DNA from: Pseudonocardiales bacterium
GTDB lineage: Bacteria; Actinomycetota; Actinomycetes; Mycobacteriales; Pseudonocardiaceae
Assembly (NCBI GenBank): GCA_019243635.1
Contig: JAFAUB010000126.1
Coordinates: 1 to 37,671, forward strand
Reading direction: 5' to 3'
DNA: 37,671 nucleotides
Positions 29,981 through 37,671 of the stretch are shown in pieces. The notes below the pieces were generated by a model. That model searched no databases. It was not told the DNA's origin and worked only from the letters and a program-made list of their open reading frames with translations. How positions within the stretch are numbered: the first letter of the stretch is position 1; the number at the start of each line of letters is the position of its first letter. A program made the translations under genes and the position numbers.

Positions 29981-32731
29981 ATGGCGGACTTCAACTTCAG
30001 TGTCTTCACTGGCGCACGAGGGACCGGCGCGGATGTTTCCGAGCTGGGCGAGGTGCTGGACAGCGCCCTCCGCGCTTCAGGCGAGACAGGTCGCTGGCAT
30101 GTGTCGACTGGTGGTTTCTGGTGCTCCGTAACGCCCCATGAGCATGTCGCTCGATCCCAGGGGTGGAAGCTTCACCTGTCGGCAACGGTGTCATCCGCCA
30201 AAACGGTGCTCGCTCGGGCCCTTCCCCTGCTGCTCGAGGACGGTTCTGCCTTCAAGTTCGCGAGCACACTCGAGCACGTTGCCCAACTCAACGCCCGCAA
30301 CACTCCCCGGGGGCATTCCGGGAAGTTCATCACCGTCTATCCGAAAACCGACGAGGACGCCGTTCGGCTTGCCGAGGCGCTGCACCGGGCGACAGTAGGC
30401 CTGGCCGGTCCTCTTATCCTCTCGGATCGTCCCTATGCGCCAGGGAGTCTCGTTCACTACCGTTACGGCGGGTTCGTCGAGGACCGGAGGCTCTCGAACG
30501 ACGGTCTGTACACGTGGGTGATCTCCGATCCGGAGGGTAATCCGGTGGAGGATCGGCGTGTCGGGCGGTACCTGCCGCCGGCGTGGGCGCCATGTCCGTT
30601 CCCCGACCCGGAGGGGAACGTCGGTTCGGGCACGGACAGCGGTGAGGGGGGCGTACTGGTCGCAGACCGCTTTGTGGTTCGAGAGGCGATTCGCCATGTC
30701 AACAAGGGTGGCGTCTATCGGGCGGTCGACACCCACACCGGCGCTGATGTGATCATCAAAGAGGCCCGTCCCCACGTGGCTGCGGACGACACCGGGAAAG
30801 ATGTGCGGGACCTGCTGCGGGCGGAGGCGCGAGCACTGGAGAAAGTTGGTCCGCTCGGCGCGGCACCTCGGATGCTCATGCTCTTCGAGGAGAGCGAGCA
30901 CCTCTTCCTCGCCGAGGAGCTCGTGCCGGGAGTGTCCCTTCGCGAGTGGGTGCTCGACCGGATACGTCATAGCGGGTGGCGCCGCAATGTTCCCGGCACC
31001 TGGGAGATGGTCGACCGCCTGGTAGAGCTCATGAGTGTGGCCCACAGTGCCGACCTCATCCTTCGGGACTTCACCCCCAGCAACATCATGGTGCTTCCCG
31101 ACGGGCAGCTGCGGCTCATCGACCTGGAGCTGACGGTGTCGGCCGGAGAGCAGGAAGAAGCGCTGACGGGCGCGGGTACGCCAGGCTACGGCGCTCCGGA
31201 GCAGATGGAGGGTGAGCCGGCGGCCGTCGAGGCCGACTACTACAGCCTCGGCGCCACCATCTGTTTCGTCGTCACCGGCAGTACCCCTGATTTCCTGGCG
31301 GACGTGCCGAAGACCCGGCCGTTGCGGAAGCGCCTGGCGGAGTGGCTGGCGGTCCGGGAGGCGCCCGATCATCCGGCGACCATCCGCGCGCTGATCCTCG
31401 GCTTGATGGACGACGAGCCTGGGCGCCGCTGGACGACGGCCGACGCGAGGGATGCGCTCGCCGCGGCTCAGGAGCCGGCGGGGCGACCATCGCGAGCTCG
31501 TCGCTCGCCAGAGCACGACCTTGAGAGCAGGGACGGTCAACGGGGTGACGAGCTGTGGCGCCGCGTCGTCGACGGCAGCGTGGGCTATCTCCTCGCTTCG
31601 ATGAACCCCGCTGACGAGGAGCAGCTGTGGCCCGTGTCCTGTGCTCACGGGGCCACCGACCCCTGCGCTCTTCAGCTCGGCGCAGCCGGAGTCCTCGGTG
31701 TGCTCACCAGGTGTTTCGCCCTCACCGGCGACCAACGCCTGGCGGAGGCGATCAGCACCGCGGGCAGATGGATCGACCAACGGCTGCGGGCGGATGGGAA
31801 ACGACCCCCCGGGCTCTACTTCGGCGAGGCGGGCATCGCGTGGTCGCTGTATGAAGCCGGGCGGGCCCTCGGGGACGACCAGCTGGCCGGGCGGGGCCTT
31901 GCCCTGGCCGACACGCTCCCGGTGTCCTCGGAGAATCCTGACCTGACCCACGGCACCGCCGGGCTCGGGCTCACGTTCCTTCACTTCTGGCTCCGCACGG
32001 GCAACGAGGAGTTCGCCCAGCGCGCAGGCAAGTCGGCCGACGAGCTCGTCGCGTCGGCCAGTGAGGAGCCGTCAGGCATCAGCTGGGGGACGCCGGCCGC
32101 ATTCGAGTCACGCCTGGCCGGGGGGCGTTACCACGGGTTCGCCCATGGCACCGCGGGTGTGGGCTATGTCCTGCTCACGATGGCGCTCGCCACTGGCCGG
32201 TCTGACTGCCTGGAGCTTGCCTACCGCGCCGGAGAGACCCTCACCGCGAACGCCATCGTCAAGGATGGCGTGGCCCAATGGGGCGCCGGACCCGGTGATG
32301 AGGCGACCGCCCCGTACTGGTGTCACGGAGCCGCAGGGATCGGAGCCTTCCTCATCCGGCTCCACCGCGCTACCAGGGATGACCGGTTCCTCACGCTCGC
32401 TGAGATGTCGGCCAGGGCGGTGATGGAGAACTCGTGGCGGGGAGTGCTCGGGCAGTGCCACGGGCTCGCGGGCAACGGCGAGTTCCTCCTCGACCTGGCC
32501 GAGGCCGCTGACGGCCGGCGATACGAGGCCATGGCCCATCAGCTGGCCCGTGTCATCCTCGCCAACCGCGCCTACCGCCAGGATCAGGTCGTGTTTCCTG
32601 ACGAGCGCGGGTTCCCCTCGCCAGCGTGGGCGGACGGTGCCAGCGGGATCCTGGCCTTCCTCGTGCGGCTACGGCACGGCTCCTCCCGCCTGTGGATGGT
32701 CGACCCGCTGCGTGAAGGGAGCAGGCCATGA
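29981..32731 (+). CDS. Three-domain lanthipeptide synthetase (lyase-kinase-cyclase), class IV LanL-like
   Basis: 916 residues. (1) N-terminal lyase, about 1-205, with GWKLHLSATVSSAKTVL, SGKFITVYPKTDED and ILSDRPYAPGSLVHYRYGGF. (2) Ser/Thr-kinase domain, about 225-495: VIIKEA with Lys260, LRDFTPSNIMV with Asp363 and Asn368, and LIDLE with Asp381 in the DFG position. (3) LanC-like cyclase, about 530-916, with repeated HGTAG motifs. Zinc ligands are complete: Cys781 in YWCHGAAG, and Cys826-His827 in GQCHGLAG. The enzyme phosphorylates Ser/Thr of the precursor, eliminates phosphate and adds Cys thiols to make (methyl)lanthionine. Class III enzymes lack the zinc ligands, so this is best called class IV. 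The ATG at 29981 has GGAG 7 bases upstream; a longer TTG start (29936) was rejected. Its stop overlaps the protease start (ATGA). Confidence 0.93.
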   Translation: MADFNFSVFTGARGTGADVSELGEVLDSALRASGETGRWHVSTGGFWCSVTPHEHVARSQGWKLHLSATVSSAKTVLARALPLLLEDGSAFKFASTLEHVAQLNARNTPRGHSGKFITVYPKTDEDAVRLAEALHRATVGLAGPLILSDRPYAPGSLVHYRYGGFVEDRRLSNDGLYTWVISDPEGNPVEDRRVGRYLPPAWAPCPFPDPEGNVGSGTDSGEGGVLVADRFVVREAIRHVNKGGVYRAVDTHTGADVIIKEARPHVAADDTGKDVRDLLRAEARALEKVGPLGAAPRMLMLFEESEHLFLAEELVPGVSLREWVLDRIRHSGWRRNVPGTWEMVDRLVELMSVAHSADLILRDFTPSNIMVLPDGQLRLIDLELTVSAGEQEEALTGAGTPGYGAPEQMEGEPAAVEADYYSLGATICFVVTGSTPDFLADVPKTRPLRKRLAEWLAVREAPDHPATIRALILGLMDDEPGRRWTTADARDALAAAQEPAGRPSRARRSPEHDLESRDGQRGDELWRRVVDGSVGYLLASMNPADEEQLWPVSCAHGATDPCALQLGAAGVLGVLTRCFALTGDQRLAEAISTAGRWIDQRLRADGKRPPGLYFGEAGIAWSLYEAGRALGDDQLAGRGLALADTLPVSSENPDLTHGTAGLGLTFLHFWLRTGNEEFAQRAGKSADELVASASEEPSGISWGTPAAFESRLAGGRYHGFAHGTAGVGYVLLTMALATGRSDCLELAYRAGETLTANAIVKDGVAQWGAGPGDEATAPYWCHGAAGIGAFLIRLHRATRDDRFLTLAEMSARAVMENSWRGVLGQCHGLAGNGEFLLDLAEAADGRRYEAMAHQLARVILANRAYRQDQVVFPDERGFPSPAWADGASGILAFLVRLRHGSSRLWMVDPLREGSRP

Positions 32732-34539
32732 CCACGGTTCCCGCAGAGGCCGCACTGATCACCTCCGGCCGTATCAACTTCGTCTTCTCGGGGAACGGCC
32801 GATACGGCACGTCCCTGAGAACGAGCGGCGAGGACGTGGCCCTCGAGAGCTGGACGCTTGTCTCGGAGGAGGCACGGGGTCAGACGATCCCCGACGTGGT
32901 CGTCGACGGAGGAACGCACGCCCTACCCCTCGACGACGGGCGAGTCCTTCTCTTCCAGAGGGGTGGCGTAAGCCCCTCTGGAAGACACGAGATCACGTTA
33001 TTGAAACCTCAGGGGAAAGATTTCTCCGTGGAAAGGCTCGGCGCGATCCCCTCGCTGTTAGGGGGCTACCTCCTGCCGAGTCCGAGCTCCGCCCAGCTCG
33101 GGTTCGTCGTCGCGCTCAATCCCAGGTACTCGACGATCTGGCGGCTCTCGGCCTCGCCACCGCGCATCGTGCACGTCGCGCAGGTTCCGGGCTCGCTCGA
33201 CGGCGGCGTATGGCTCGACGGCGACGCACGCGTCTTGGCGGTCAACCAGACCTGCGGCAGCTGCCGTTCCAACGGCATCACCGTCGACCTTGCCCAGGGA
33301 TCGTGGCAGACCATCTGGTCGAGGTCCGTCACCAGCGCTGACCGGATCCTGCTCGGCAGTCTCCGATCGAAGATCATCATTGTCACCACCACGGTGTCTG
33401 GCGAGGAACGGCTGGGCTGGGCGAGGATCGGCGAGCCGACCGTGCACTTTCCCGACACCTTGCACCGACCAGGCTACGAGCGCCGAGCCCTGACTCTGGA
33501 CGATCGCGGCGAACGGCTGTTGGTGCACGAGGTAGCGGGGGCGGTATCCCGGTTGTTCATCTACACCCCGGCTGAGGACTCTCTCGTGCCTCTCACCGGT
33601 CCGCCAGGCAGGATCTCGTCTCCCGCCAGCTGGACTGGGGACCTCAGCCGGTTTCCGTTCTCGTCTCCAGCCCAACCTCCCACGCTCGCCACCGTGCGGC
33701 TCGGGGCGGTGCCCCGGTGGTCACTGAGCCGAGACCATGACGTCGACGGCCACATCGCCGCACCACAAGCCGAGCTGGTCGAGCTCGAGGGCCCAGCGGG
33801 ACCCATTGAGGCGATCGTCTACGGCGGCCCTGACTGGCGAGCATGCGAGCACCTCGTGGTCGCGCTGCACGGCGGACCGCTGTCCTCGTGGCACTTCGGG
33901 TTCGAGCCGCTCTTCCACTGCCTGTCAGCGCACGGCGTGGCGGTGGTGGCACCGAACTACCGCGGTAGCACCGGGTACGGCGAGGAGCATCTGCGGGCGG
34001 TGATCGGCCACTGGGGCGGCCCGGACCTCGACGACGTGCTCCACCTGAGCAGAAGCCTGAACAACGGCAGAAGACTCCATCAGCTGCCCAGGCCGGTCGT
34101 GCTGGGAGTGAGCTACGGGGCGTTCCTGGCGCTGCTCGCGGCGTGCCACGCGCCGGAGTCGTGGTCAGCATGCGTCGCACTCGCCCCTTTTCTCTCCGGA
34201 CCACGCTTCTATGACAGCGCGAACGTCGCGGTGCGACATCGAATAGAACAGTTGGGCGGACTGCGGCGGATCGAGAATGGCATCGGGCAGCGAGATGTGC
34301 TGCAAGCCTGCGCCGCGCTGTCCGCGCCGCTGCTGCTCATGCACGGCGTCGCGGACGAGACGATACCCGTGGAGCAGTCGAGAATGCTGCGGCGGCGTCT
34401 CCTCGAACTCGGGATGGCCGAGGGTGTCGATTTCGAGTATGCTGAAGTCGACAGCGACCACGGCGGGCTGTTTCAGCAGAAGACGCTGAGCCGGCGGGTG
34501 GCTCGCTTCTGCCTCGCGCGTTCCGCACATGAACAATAA
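32728..34539 (+). CDS. Prolyl-oligopeptidase-family (S9) protease, probable leader peptidase
   Basis: 603 residues. An N-terminal beta-propeller (about 1-330, repeated strands, no signal peptide) precedes an alpha/beta hydrolase domain with oxyanion-type LHGGP and the catalytic triad Ser462 (GVSYG), Asp543 (GVADET) and His578 (DSDHGGL). The APNYRGSTGYG segment is typical of S9 peptidases. In the class III flavipeptin system the S9 enzyme FlaP cuts the modified precursor after proline in the leader, so the same job is inferred here. The precursor has a single Pro (residue 18) in its leader. Being translationally coupled to the synthetase and without an export signal, it should act in the cytosol before or during export. 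Confidence 0.9.
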   Translation: MTTVPAEAALITSGRINFVFSGNGRYGTSLRTSGEDVALESWTLVSEEARGQTIPDVVVDGGTHALPLDDGRVLLFQRGGVSPSGRHEITLLKPQGKDFSVERLGAIPSLLGGYLLPSPSSAQLGFVVALNPRYSTIWRLSASPPRIVHVAQVPGSLDGGVWLDGDARVLAVNQTCGSCRSNGITVDLAQGSWQTIWSRSVTSADRILLGSLRSKIIIVTTTVSGEERLGWARIGEPTVHFPDTLHRPGYERRALTLDDRGERLLVHEVAGAVSRLFIYTPAEDSLVPLTGPPGRISSPASWTGDLSRFPFSSPAQPPTLATVRLGAVPRWSLSRDHDVDGHIAAPQAELVELEGPAGPIEAIVYGGPDWRACEHLVVALHGGPLSSWHFGFEPLFHCLSAHGVAVVAPNYRGSTGYGEEHLRAVIGHWGGPDLDDVLHLSRSLNNGRRLHQLPRPVVLGVSYGAFLALLAACHAPESWSACVALAPFLSGPRFYDSANVAVRHRIEQLGGLRRIENGIGQRDVLQACAALSAPLLLMHGVADETIPVEQSRMLRRRLLELGMAEGVDFEYAEVDSDHGGLFQQKTLSRRVARFCLARSAHEQ

Positions 34540-34581
34540 CCGGCAGGTCGCAGCCTTCGCTGCCGACGCCGGACAAAGACC

Positions 34582-34601
34582 CTTCCCGCTGTGCTGGGAA
34601 G
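34582..34601 (+). other. Short hairpin between protease and precursor genes
   Basis: CTTCCC (34582-34587) and GGGAAG (34596-34601) flank an 8-base loop in the 101-base gap before the precursor gene. It could be an RNA processing or stabilising hairpin for the precursor message, or a weak terminator. Confidence 0.3.
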
Positions 34602-34640
34602 TGGAAAAAGTAACCCAACCAACAAAAGGAGATGACAACG

Positions 34641-34814
34641 ATGAACAGCTTCAACCTGGTGAGCTCGTTGCACGCGCTGTCCGAGACCGACCCGGTCGAG
34701 GTCGACGGCATCCAGTTCGGTGGTGGCGGCGGCGGTACCTGCGGGCAGCAGTGCGTCGTGCTCAGCGTCCAGATTATTCAGACTGTCTGCGTGATCTCCT
34801 CTACCTGCTGCTGA
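34641..34814 (+). CDS. Lanthipeptide precursor peptide
   Basis: 57 residues. I use the ATG at 34641, because AAAAGGAG (34624-34631) is correctly 9 bases upstream; the ATG at 34632 abuts that site. The leader is helical, MNSFNLVSSLHALSETD, then Pro18, VEVDGIQF, and a run of six Gly (27-32). The likely core is residues 33-57: it starts TCGQQC, then VVLSVQIIQTVC, and ends VISSTCC, with six Ser/Thr (33, 42, 48, 53, 54, 55) and five Cys (34, 38, 50, 56, 57). No class III Ser-x2-Ser-x3-Cys labionin motif is present, so plain (methyl)lanthionine rings are expected. Its position after the synthetase and protease and before two ABC genes confirms the role. Confidence 0.92.
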   Translation: MNSFNLVSSLHALSETDPVEVDGIQFGGGGGGTCGQQCVVLSVQIIQTVCVISSTCC

Positions 34815-34852
34815 CACCGAATAGTGGCAAGTAGCACCACGCAGTAGTTGAC

Positions 34853-34901
34853 GACGACTGGACACGGGGGCGGTCTATGTCCGCCTCCGTGTCCAGTCGT
34901 C
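34853..34901 (+). terminator. Strong stem-loop after the precursor gene (partial terminator/attenuator)
   Basis: 21-bp stem, 34853-34873 with 34881-34901, containing one G-U pair, around a 7-base loop (TCTATGT). It starts 38 bases after the precursor stop and precedes the ABC genes. In lanthipeptide operons such structures let precursor mRNA exceed that of the downstream genes. The ATG inside its loop (34877) is therefore a poor start for the transporter. Confidence 0.75.
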
Positions 34902-34987
34902 TATCAGAGCTTAGCCATACCACACTTTGGGGACCACGGAGTCCGGCGTGCGTGTCTGGCCGGCATGCGAGAGTCGAGAGACTGGCG

Positions 34988-36775
34988 ATGACCTCATCTG
35001 AGTCCGGTAGCAGGCTGGCGGGGACGCTGGCCCGGTTCGCGGGACCACAGGCGTCCACCGGTGCCCTGCGGGCCTCGGGCAGCAGGCTGCTCAAGCAGAG
35101 TGTGCGGCAGGCCCCGGTGACGGCGGCCGCGCTGGCCGTGGTCACGCTCGGCTTGGTTGCCACCACGGTCTTGATGCCCGGCGCGTTGGCGGCCACGATC
35201 GACGCTGCCACCACGGGCTGGGGCCTGGCTCCTGCGCTGGTGATGCTGGCGGTAGTGATCGGTGCGTCCGGCACGCTCAACGCCCTGGACGGCCTGATCG
35301 GTGCCTACTACGGCAGCTCGCTGACCGCCCAGCTCCGGCACCGGCTGCTGGGCCGTGCTCTGGCGCTGGGTGTCCCGGGTCAGCGGCGGTTTCCGGCTGG
35401 TGACCTCCTGTCCCGGCTCACCGCCAACGCCGGGACGCCGGCCGGCTTCCTGCCCATGCTGCTGTCGGCAGGGTCGACCCTGCTGACCGCCGTCGGCGCG
35501 GTCGTGGGGCTGACGCTGATCGACTGGCGCCTTGCCCTCACGTTCCTGCTCGGTGTGCCGCCGGCGATGGCCGTGGTCCGGCGCTTCGTCATGAAGGCAG
35601 GCGATCCGATGGTTCGCTACCAGGAGCTCCTGGCCGCGACGATGACCCGGCTGCTCGACGCCCACCGAGGAGTTCGCACTATCCGGGCCGGCGGCACCGC
35701 CCAGCGGGAGATCGACCGCATCCTGCAACCCCTGCCCGAGCTGCATGACAGCGGGCGTCAACTATGGGTGGCACAAGGCCAAGCCAGCTGGCGGCTGGGG
35801 CTGCTCGCGCCCATGCTTCAGGTGCTGGTGCTCTCAGTGGGGGGTTTCGCGCTGAGCACCGGCGATATCTCTGTTGGTCAGCTGGTGGCGGCTTCGTCCT
35901 ACGTCGGCATGGCCCTGGGCGCGGTCGGGTTCTCGGATGCGCTGATCTCCCTGCTGACCATCCAGGCGGGAGCGGGCCGGGTGGGCGAGGTCCTCGAGGC
36001 CCAACCCGCGGTCGCGCCCCCTTTCGCGGCGGTGCCGGTTCCGCAGGGACCGGGCCGGCTCGAGCTGCGGGACGTCAGCGTGCGGATCGGCGAGCGGATG
36101 ATCCTCGACCGGCTCAGCCTGTCGGTGCCCGCAGGCACGAGCGTGGCCGTCGTCGGAGGGTCGGGCACCGGGAAAAGCGTGCTGGTATCCCTGGCCGGAC
36201 GGCTGCTTGACCCGGACGAGGGCGAGGTGCTCCTCGACGGAGCTCCCGTCTCCCGGATAGAGCTCGCCGCGCTGCGGCGGGCCGTGACCTACGCCTTCGA
36301 GCGCCCTGGCCTGCTCGGCGCCACCGTGCACGACATGATCGCTTATGTCCGGCCGGAGGCATCACGAGCCGAGGTAGCGGCAGCGGCCGCGACTGCCCAG
36401 GCCGACCGGTTCATCCGGCTGCTCCCGGAAGGCTATGACACCCCACTGGCCCGAGCCCCCATGTCCGGCGGCGAGCTGCAGCGGCTGGGGCTGGCCCGCG
36501 CCATCCTGGCTGACGCTCGGGTGGTTGTCCTCGACGACGCCACGAGCAGTCTCGACACCGCGACCGAGGTGAAGGTGGCACAAGCACTCGAGCGGGTACT
36601 GGCCGGGCGGACCTCGTTGGTGGTGGCTCACCGGGGTGCCACCGCCGCCCGGGCCGATCTGGTGGCCTGGCTCGACGCTGGGCGCATCCGGGCGCTGGCC
36701 CCGCACCAGGTGCTGTGGTCAGACCCCGGCTACCGGGCGGTTTTCGCCGTCGTCGAGGCGGTGACCAAGGTATGA
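34988..36775 (+). CDS. ABC half-transporter (TMD + NBD) for lanthipeptide export, RamA/RamB-like
   Basis: 595 residues from the ATG at 34988; the longer frame to 34877 begins in the hairpin loop and was rejected. About six TM helices (45-310), then an ATP-binding domain: Walker A GGSGTGKS with Lys396, signature MSGGELQR, Walker B VVVLDD (Asp516), His-switch VVAHRG. The residue after the Walker B Asp is Asp517 instead of the catalytic Glu, pointing to a weak ATP site and a heterodimer with the next gene. There is no C39 peptidase domain, in line with a separate protease. Its stop overlaps the next start (ATGA). Class III SapB clusters export through a similar pair, RamA/RamB. Confidence 0.9.
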   Translation: MTSSESGSRLAGTLARFAGPQASTGALRASGSRLLKQSVRQAPVTAAALAVVTLGLVATTVLMPGALAATIDAATTGWGLAPALVMLAVVIGASGTLNALDGLIGAYYGSSLTAQLRHRLLGRALALGVPGQRRFPAGDLLSRLTANAGTPAGFLPMLLSAGSTLLTAVGAVVGLTLIDWRLALTFLLGVPPAMAVVRRFVMKAGDPMVRYQELLAATMTRLLDAHRGVRTIRAGGTAQREIDRILQPLPELHDSGRQLWVAQGQASWRLGLLAPMLQVLVLSVGGFALSTGDISVGQLVAASSYVGMALGAVGFSDALISLLTIQAGAGRVGEVLEAQPAVAPPFAAVPVPQGPGRLELRDVSVRIGERMILDRLSLSVPAGTSVAVVGGSGTGKSVLVSLAGRLLDPDEGEVLLDGAPVSRIELAALRRAVTYAFERPGLLGATVHDMIAYVRPEASRAEVAAAAATAQADRFIRLLPEGYDTPLARAPMSGGELQRLGLARAILADARVVVLDDATSSLDTATEVKVAQALERVLAGRTSLVVAHRGATAARADLVAWLDAGRIRALAPHQVLWSDPGYRAVFAVVEAVTKV

Positions 36776-37671
36776 GGCTTGCAGCCGGCGGACGGATGCT
36801 CCGCCATCACCTGTACCCGCAGCGGCGGGCGCTGCGCCACCTGGCGGCATGGTCAGCTCTCGAGGCTGTGCCCTCCTTCGTCTCCGGACTGCTGGTGGCC
36901 AACGCCATCGACCAAGGCTTTCTCGCCGACCGGCTGCTGGTGGGGTTCGGCTGGCTGGCGGTCCTGGCCCTGCTGTGGATGATCGGCGCCCTGGGTACCC
37001 GCCAGGTTTACCCCTGGCTTGCCGCGACCGTCGAGCCGCTACGCGACTCGCTGGTCACCACCGTCGTCACCGCCTCGCTCAGGCGTGCGCTGCGGGGCGA
37101 GGAGCACGCCGGCGGGTCGAGCGTCTCGCAGGCCACCGTGCAGGTGGAGACGGTGCGAGCACTGCTCTCCAGCCTGCTGCGCAACACCCGCCAGATGCTC
37201 TCGGTGAGTATCGCGGCCATCGGCGGGCTGGCCGTGCTCTCCCCACTGCTCGCGCTGGTCGTCGCCTCGTTCGTGGTGCTGACTCTGACCGGGTTCGCCC
37301 TGCTGCTCCGCACCCTGGTGGTGCGCTACCGGGCGGTCGTGCTGTGCGGGGAGCAGATCGGTGTGGTCGCCGCCCCCGTGCTCGAGGAGATGCGCGACGT
37401 CGTCGCGTACGCGGCCGAAGCCCGAGCGGCACAGGAGGTCGGTGAGGCCATCGACGCCGAAGCCGCTGCCCTGCGGGCCTTCGCGAGGGCATCGGTGCTG
37501 CGGGTTCCCCTGGTGACAGTCGGTGCGTACCTGCCCGTGTTCGCCCTGCTGGCGTTGGCGCCGTGGCTGGTCAGCCACCAGCACCTGACCGTCGGGCAGG
37601 TCGTCGGCGGTGTCATCTACCTGTTCAGTGGGCTGCAGCCGGCCATCCAGATCCTGGTGAACGCCGGAGGC
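36772..37671 (+). CDS. Second ABC half-transporter, partial at right edge
   Basis: 300 codons are open to the window end. The start ATG overlaps the previous stop (ATGA). The visible part is the transmembrane domain: HHLYPQRRALRHLAAWSALE, VPSFVSGLLVANAIDQGFL, YPWLAATVEPLRDSLVTTVV and LAPWLVSHQHLTVGQVVGG, with five or six TM helices and the usual long cytosolic loops. The ATP-binding domain must lie beyond 37671. It is presumably the partner of the previous half-transporter and may supply the canonical catalytic glutamate. Confidence 0.88.
   Translation, partial: MRLAAGGRMLRHHLYPQRRALRHLAAWSALEAVPSFVSGLLVANAIDQGFLADRLLVGFGWLAVLALLWMIGALGTRQVYPWLAATVEPLRDSLVTTVVTASLRRALRGEEHAGGSSVSQATVQVETVRALLSSLLRNTRQMLSVSIAAIGGLAVLSPLLALVVASFVVLTLTGFALLLRTLVVRYRAVVLCGEQIGVVAAPVLEEMRDVVAYAAEARAAQEVGEAIDAEAAALRAFARASVLRVPLVTVGAYLPVFALLALAPWLVSHQHLTVGQVVGGVIYLFSGLQPAIQILVNAGG

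Noticed and set aside
30191..31984. 597-codon minus-strand frame opposite the lanthipeptide synthetase
   Set aside because: It mirrors the synthetase codons and has no recognisable domain or start site.
34877..34987. Upstream start of the first ABC half-transporter
   Set aside because: This ATG lies in the loop of a strong hairpin with no ribosome binding site; residues to 34988 look unlike a transporter N-terminus.

Overview
The window is high-GC actinobacterial DNA, most likely from Pseudonocardiales (a Pseudonocardiaceae-type genome). The evidence is two large Emb-type cell-wall arabinosyltransferases with a GtrA-family neighbour (arabinogalactan wall), an Scr1/DUF397 regulator pair, a 13E12-type HNH fragment, an Rv1481-like VWA protein, many GTG/TTG starts and many 4-base start/stop overlaps. 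No tRNA, rRNA, CRISPR array or intact insertion sequence was seen.

Layout. (1) 0.1-11.8 kb: a beta-lactamase-fold serine hydrolase, a HelR/HelD-type RNA polymerase-recycling helicase, two Emb-like arabinosyltransferases separated by a VapBC-type toxin-antitoxin pair, and a divergent GtrA-like flippase. (2) 11.8-16.4 kb: a DUF5134 membrane protein, then a decayed stretch. This holds a small protein whose zinc-ribbon tail is out of frame, a methyltransferase remnant, a frameshifted NACHT NTPase with membrane segments, and a cydA fragment. (3) 16.4-25.8 kb: an NRAMP-superfamily transporter with non-canonical metal motifs, a parallel beta-helix lipoprotein, a VWA membrane protein, a two-TM protein with SLATT-like topology, DUF397 beside a decapitated and frameshifted Scr1 regulator abutting an HNH fragment, a tight PadR / charged-repeat protein / small TM protein operon, an APC permease, a frameshifted remnant, a 42-bp triple repeat and a lipoprotein. 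(4) 25.8-29.8 kb: an SPW-repeat membrane protein divergent from a MarR regulator, then a minus-strand series ECF sigma factor - membrane Rieske protein - cupredoxin lipoprotein - Tat-exported metallophosphoesterase. A nearly identical 22-bp motif lies upstream of both the sigma gene and the cupredoxin gene. (5) 29.8 kb to the end: a lanthipeptide cluster comprising a three-domain lyase-kinase-cyclase synthetase, a prolyl-oligopeptidase-family protease, a 57-residue precursor, and two ABC half-transporters, the second running off the window.

How the genes work together. The lanthipeptide genes form a complete route: phosphorylation/elimination/cyclisation of the precursor, leader removal by the S9 protease (the precursor has one proline, in the leader), and export by a probable heterodimeric ABC transporter. 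The cyclase keeps all three zinc ligands (Cys, Cys-His), which points to class IV (LanL) although the gene order resembles ramC-S-A-B of class III. The sigma-Rieske-cupredoxin-phosphoesterase set looks like an envelope redox/copper module: the Rieske protein has a roughly 85-residue cytosolic head, one Tat-like membrane segment and an external 2Fe-2S domain, and its start overlaps the sigma stop. It could be a redox-sensing anti-sigma factor; this is inference. Several genes carry in-frame 15-27 bp tandem duplications, and several others have single-base frameshifts, some in short G/C runs. The frameshifts may be genuine decay or sequence error.
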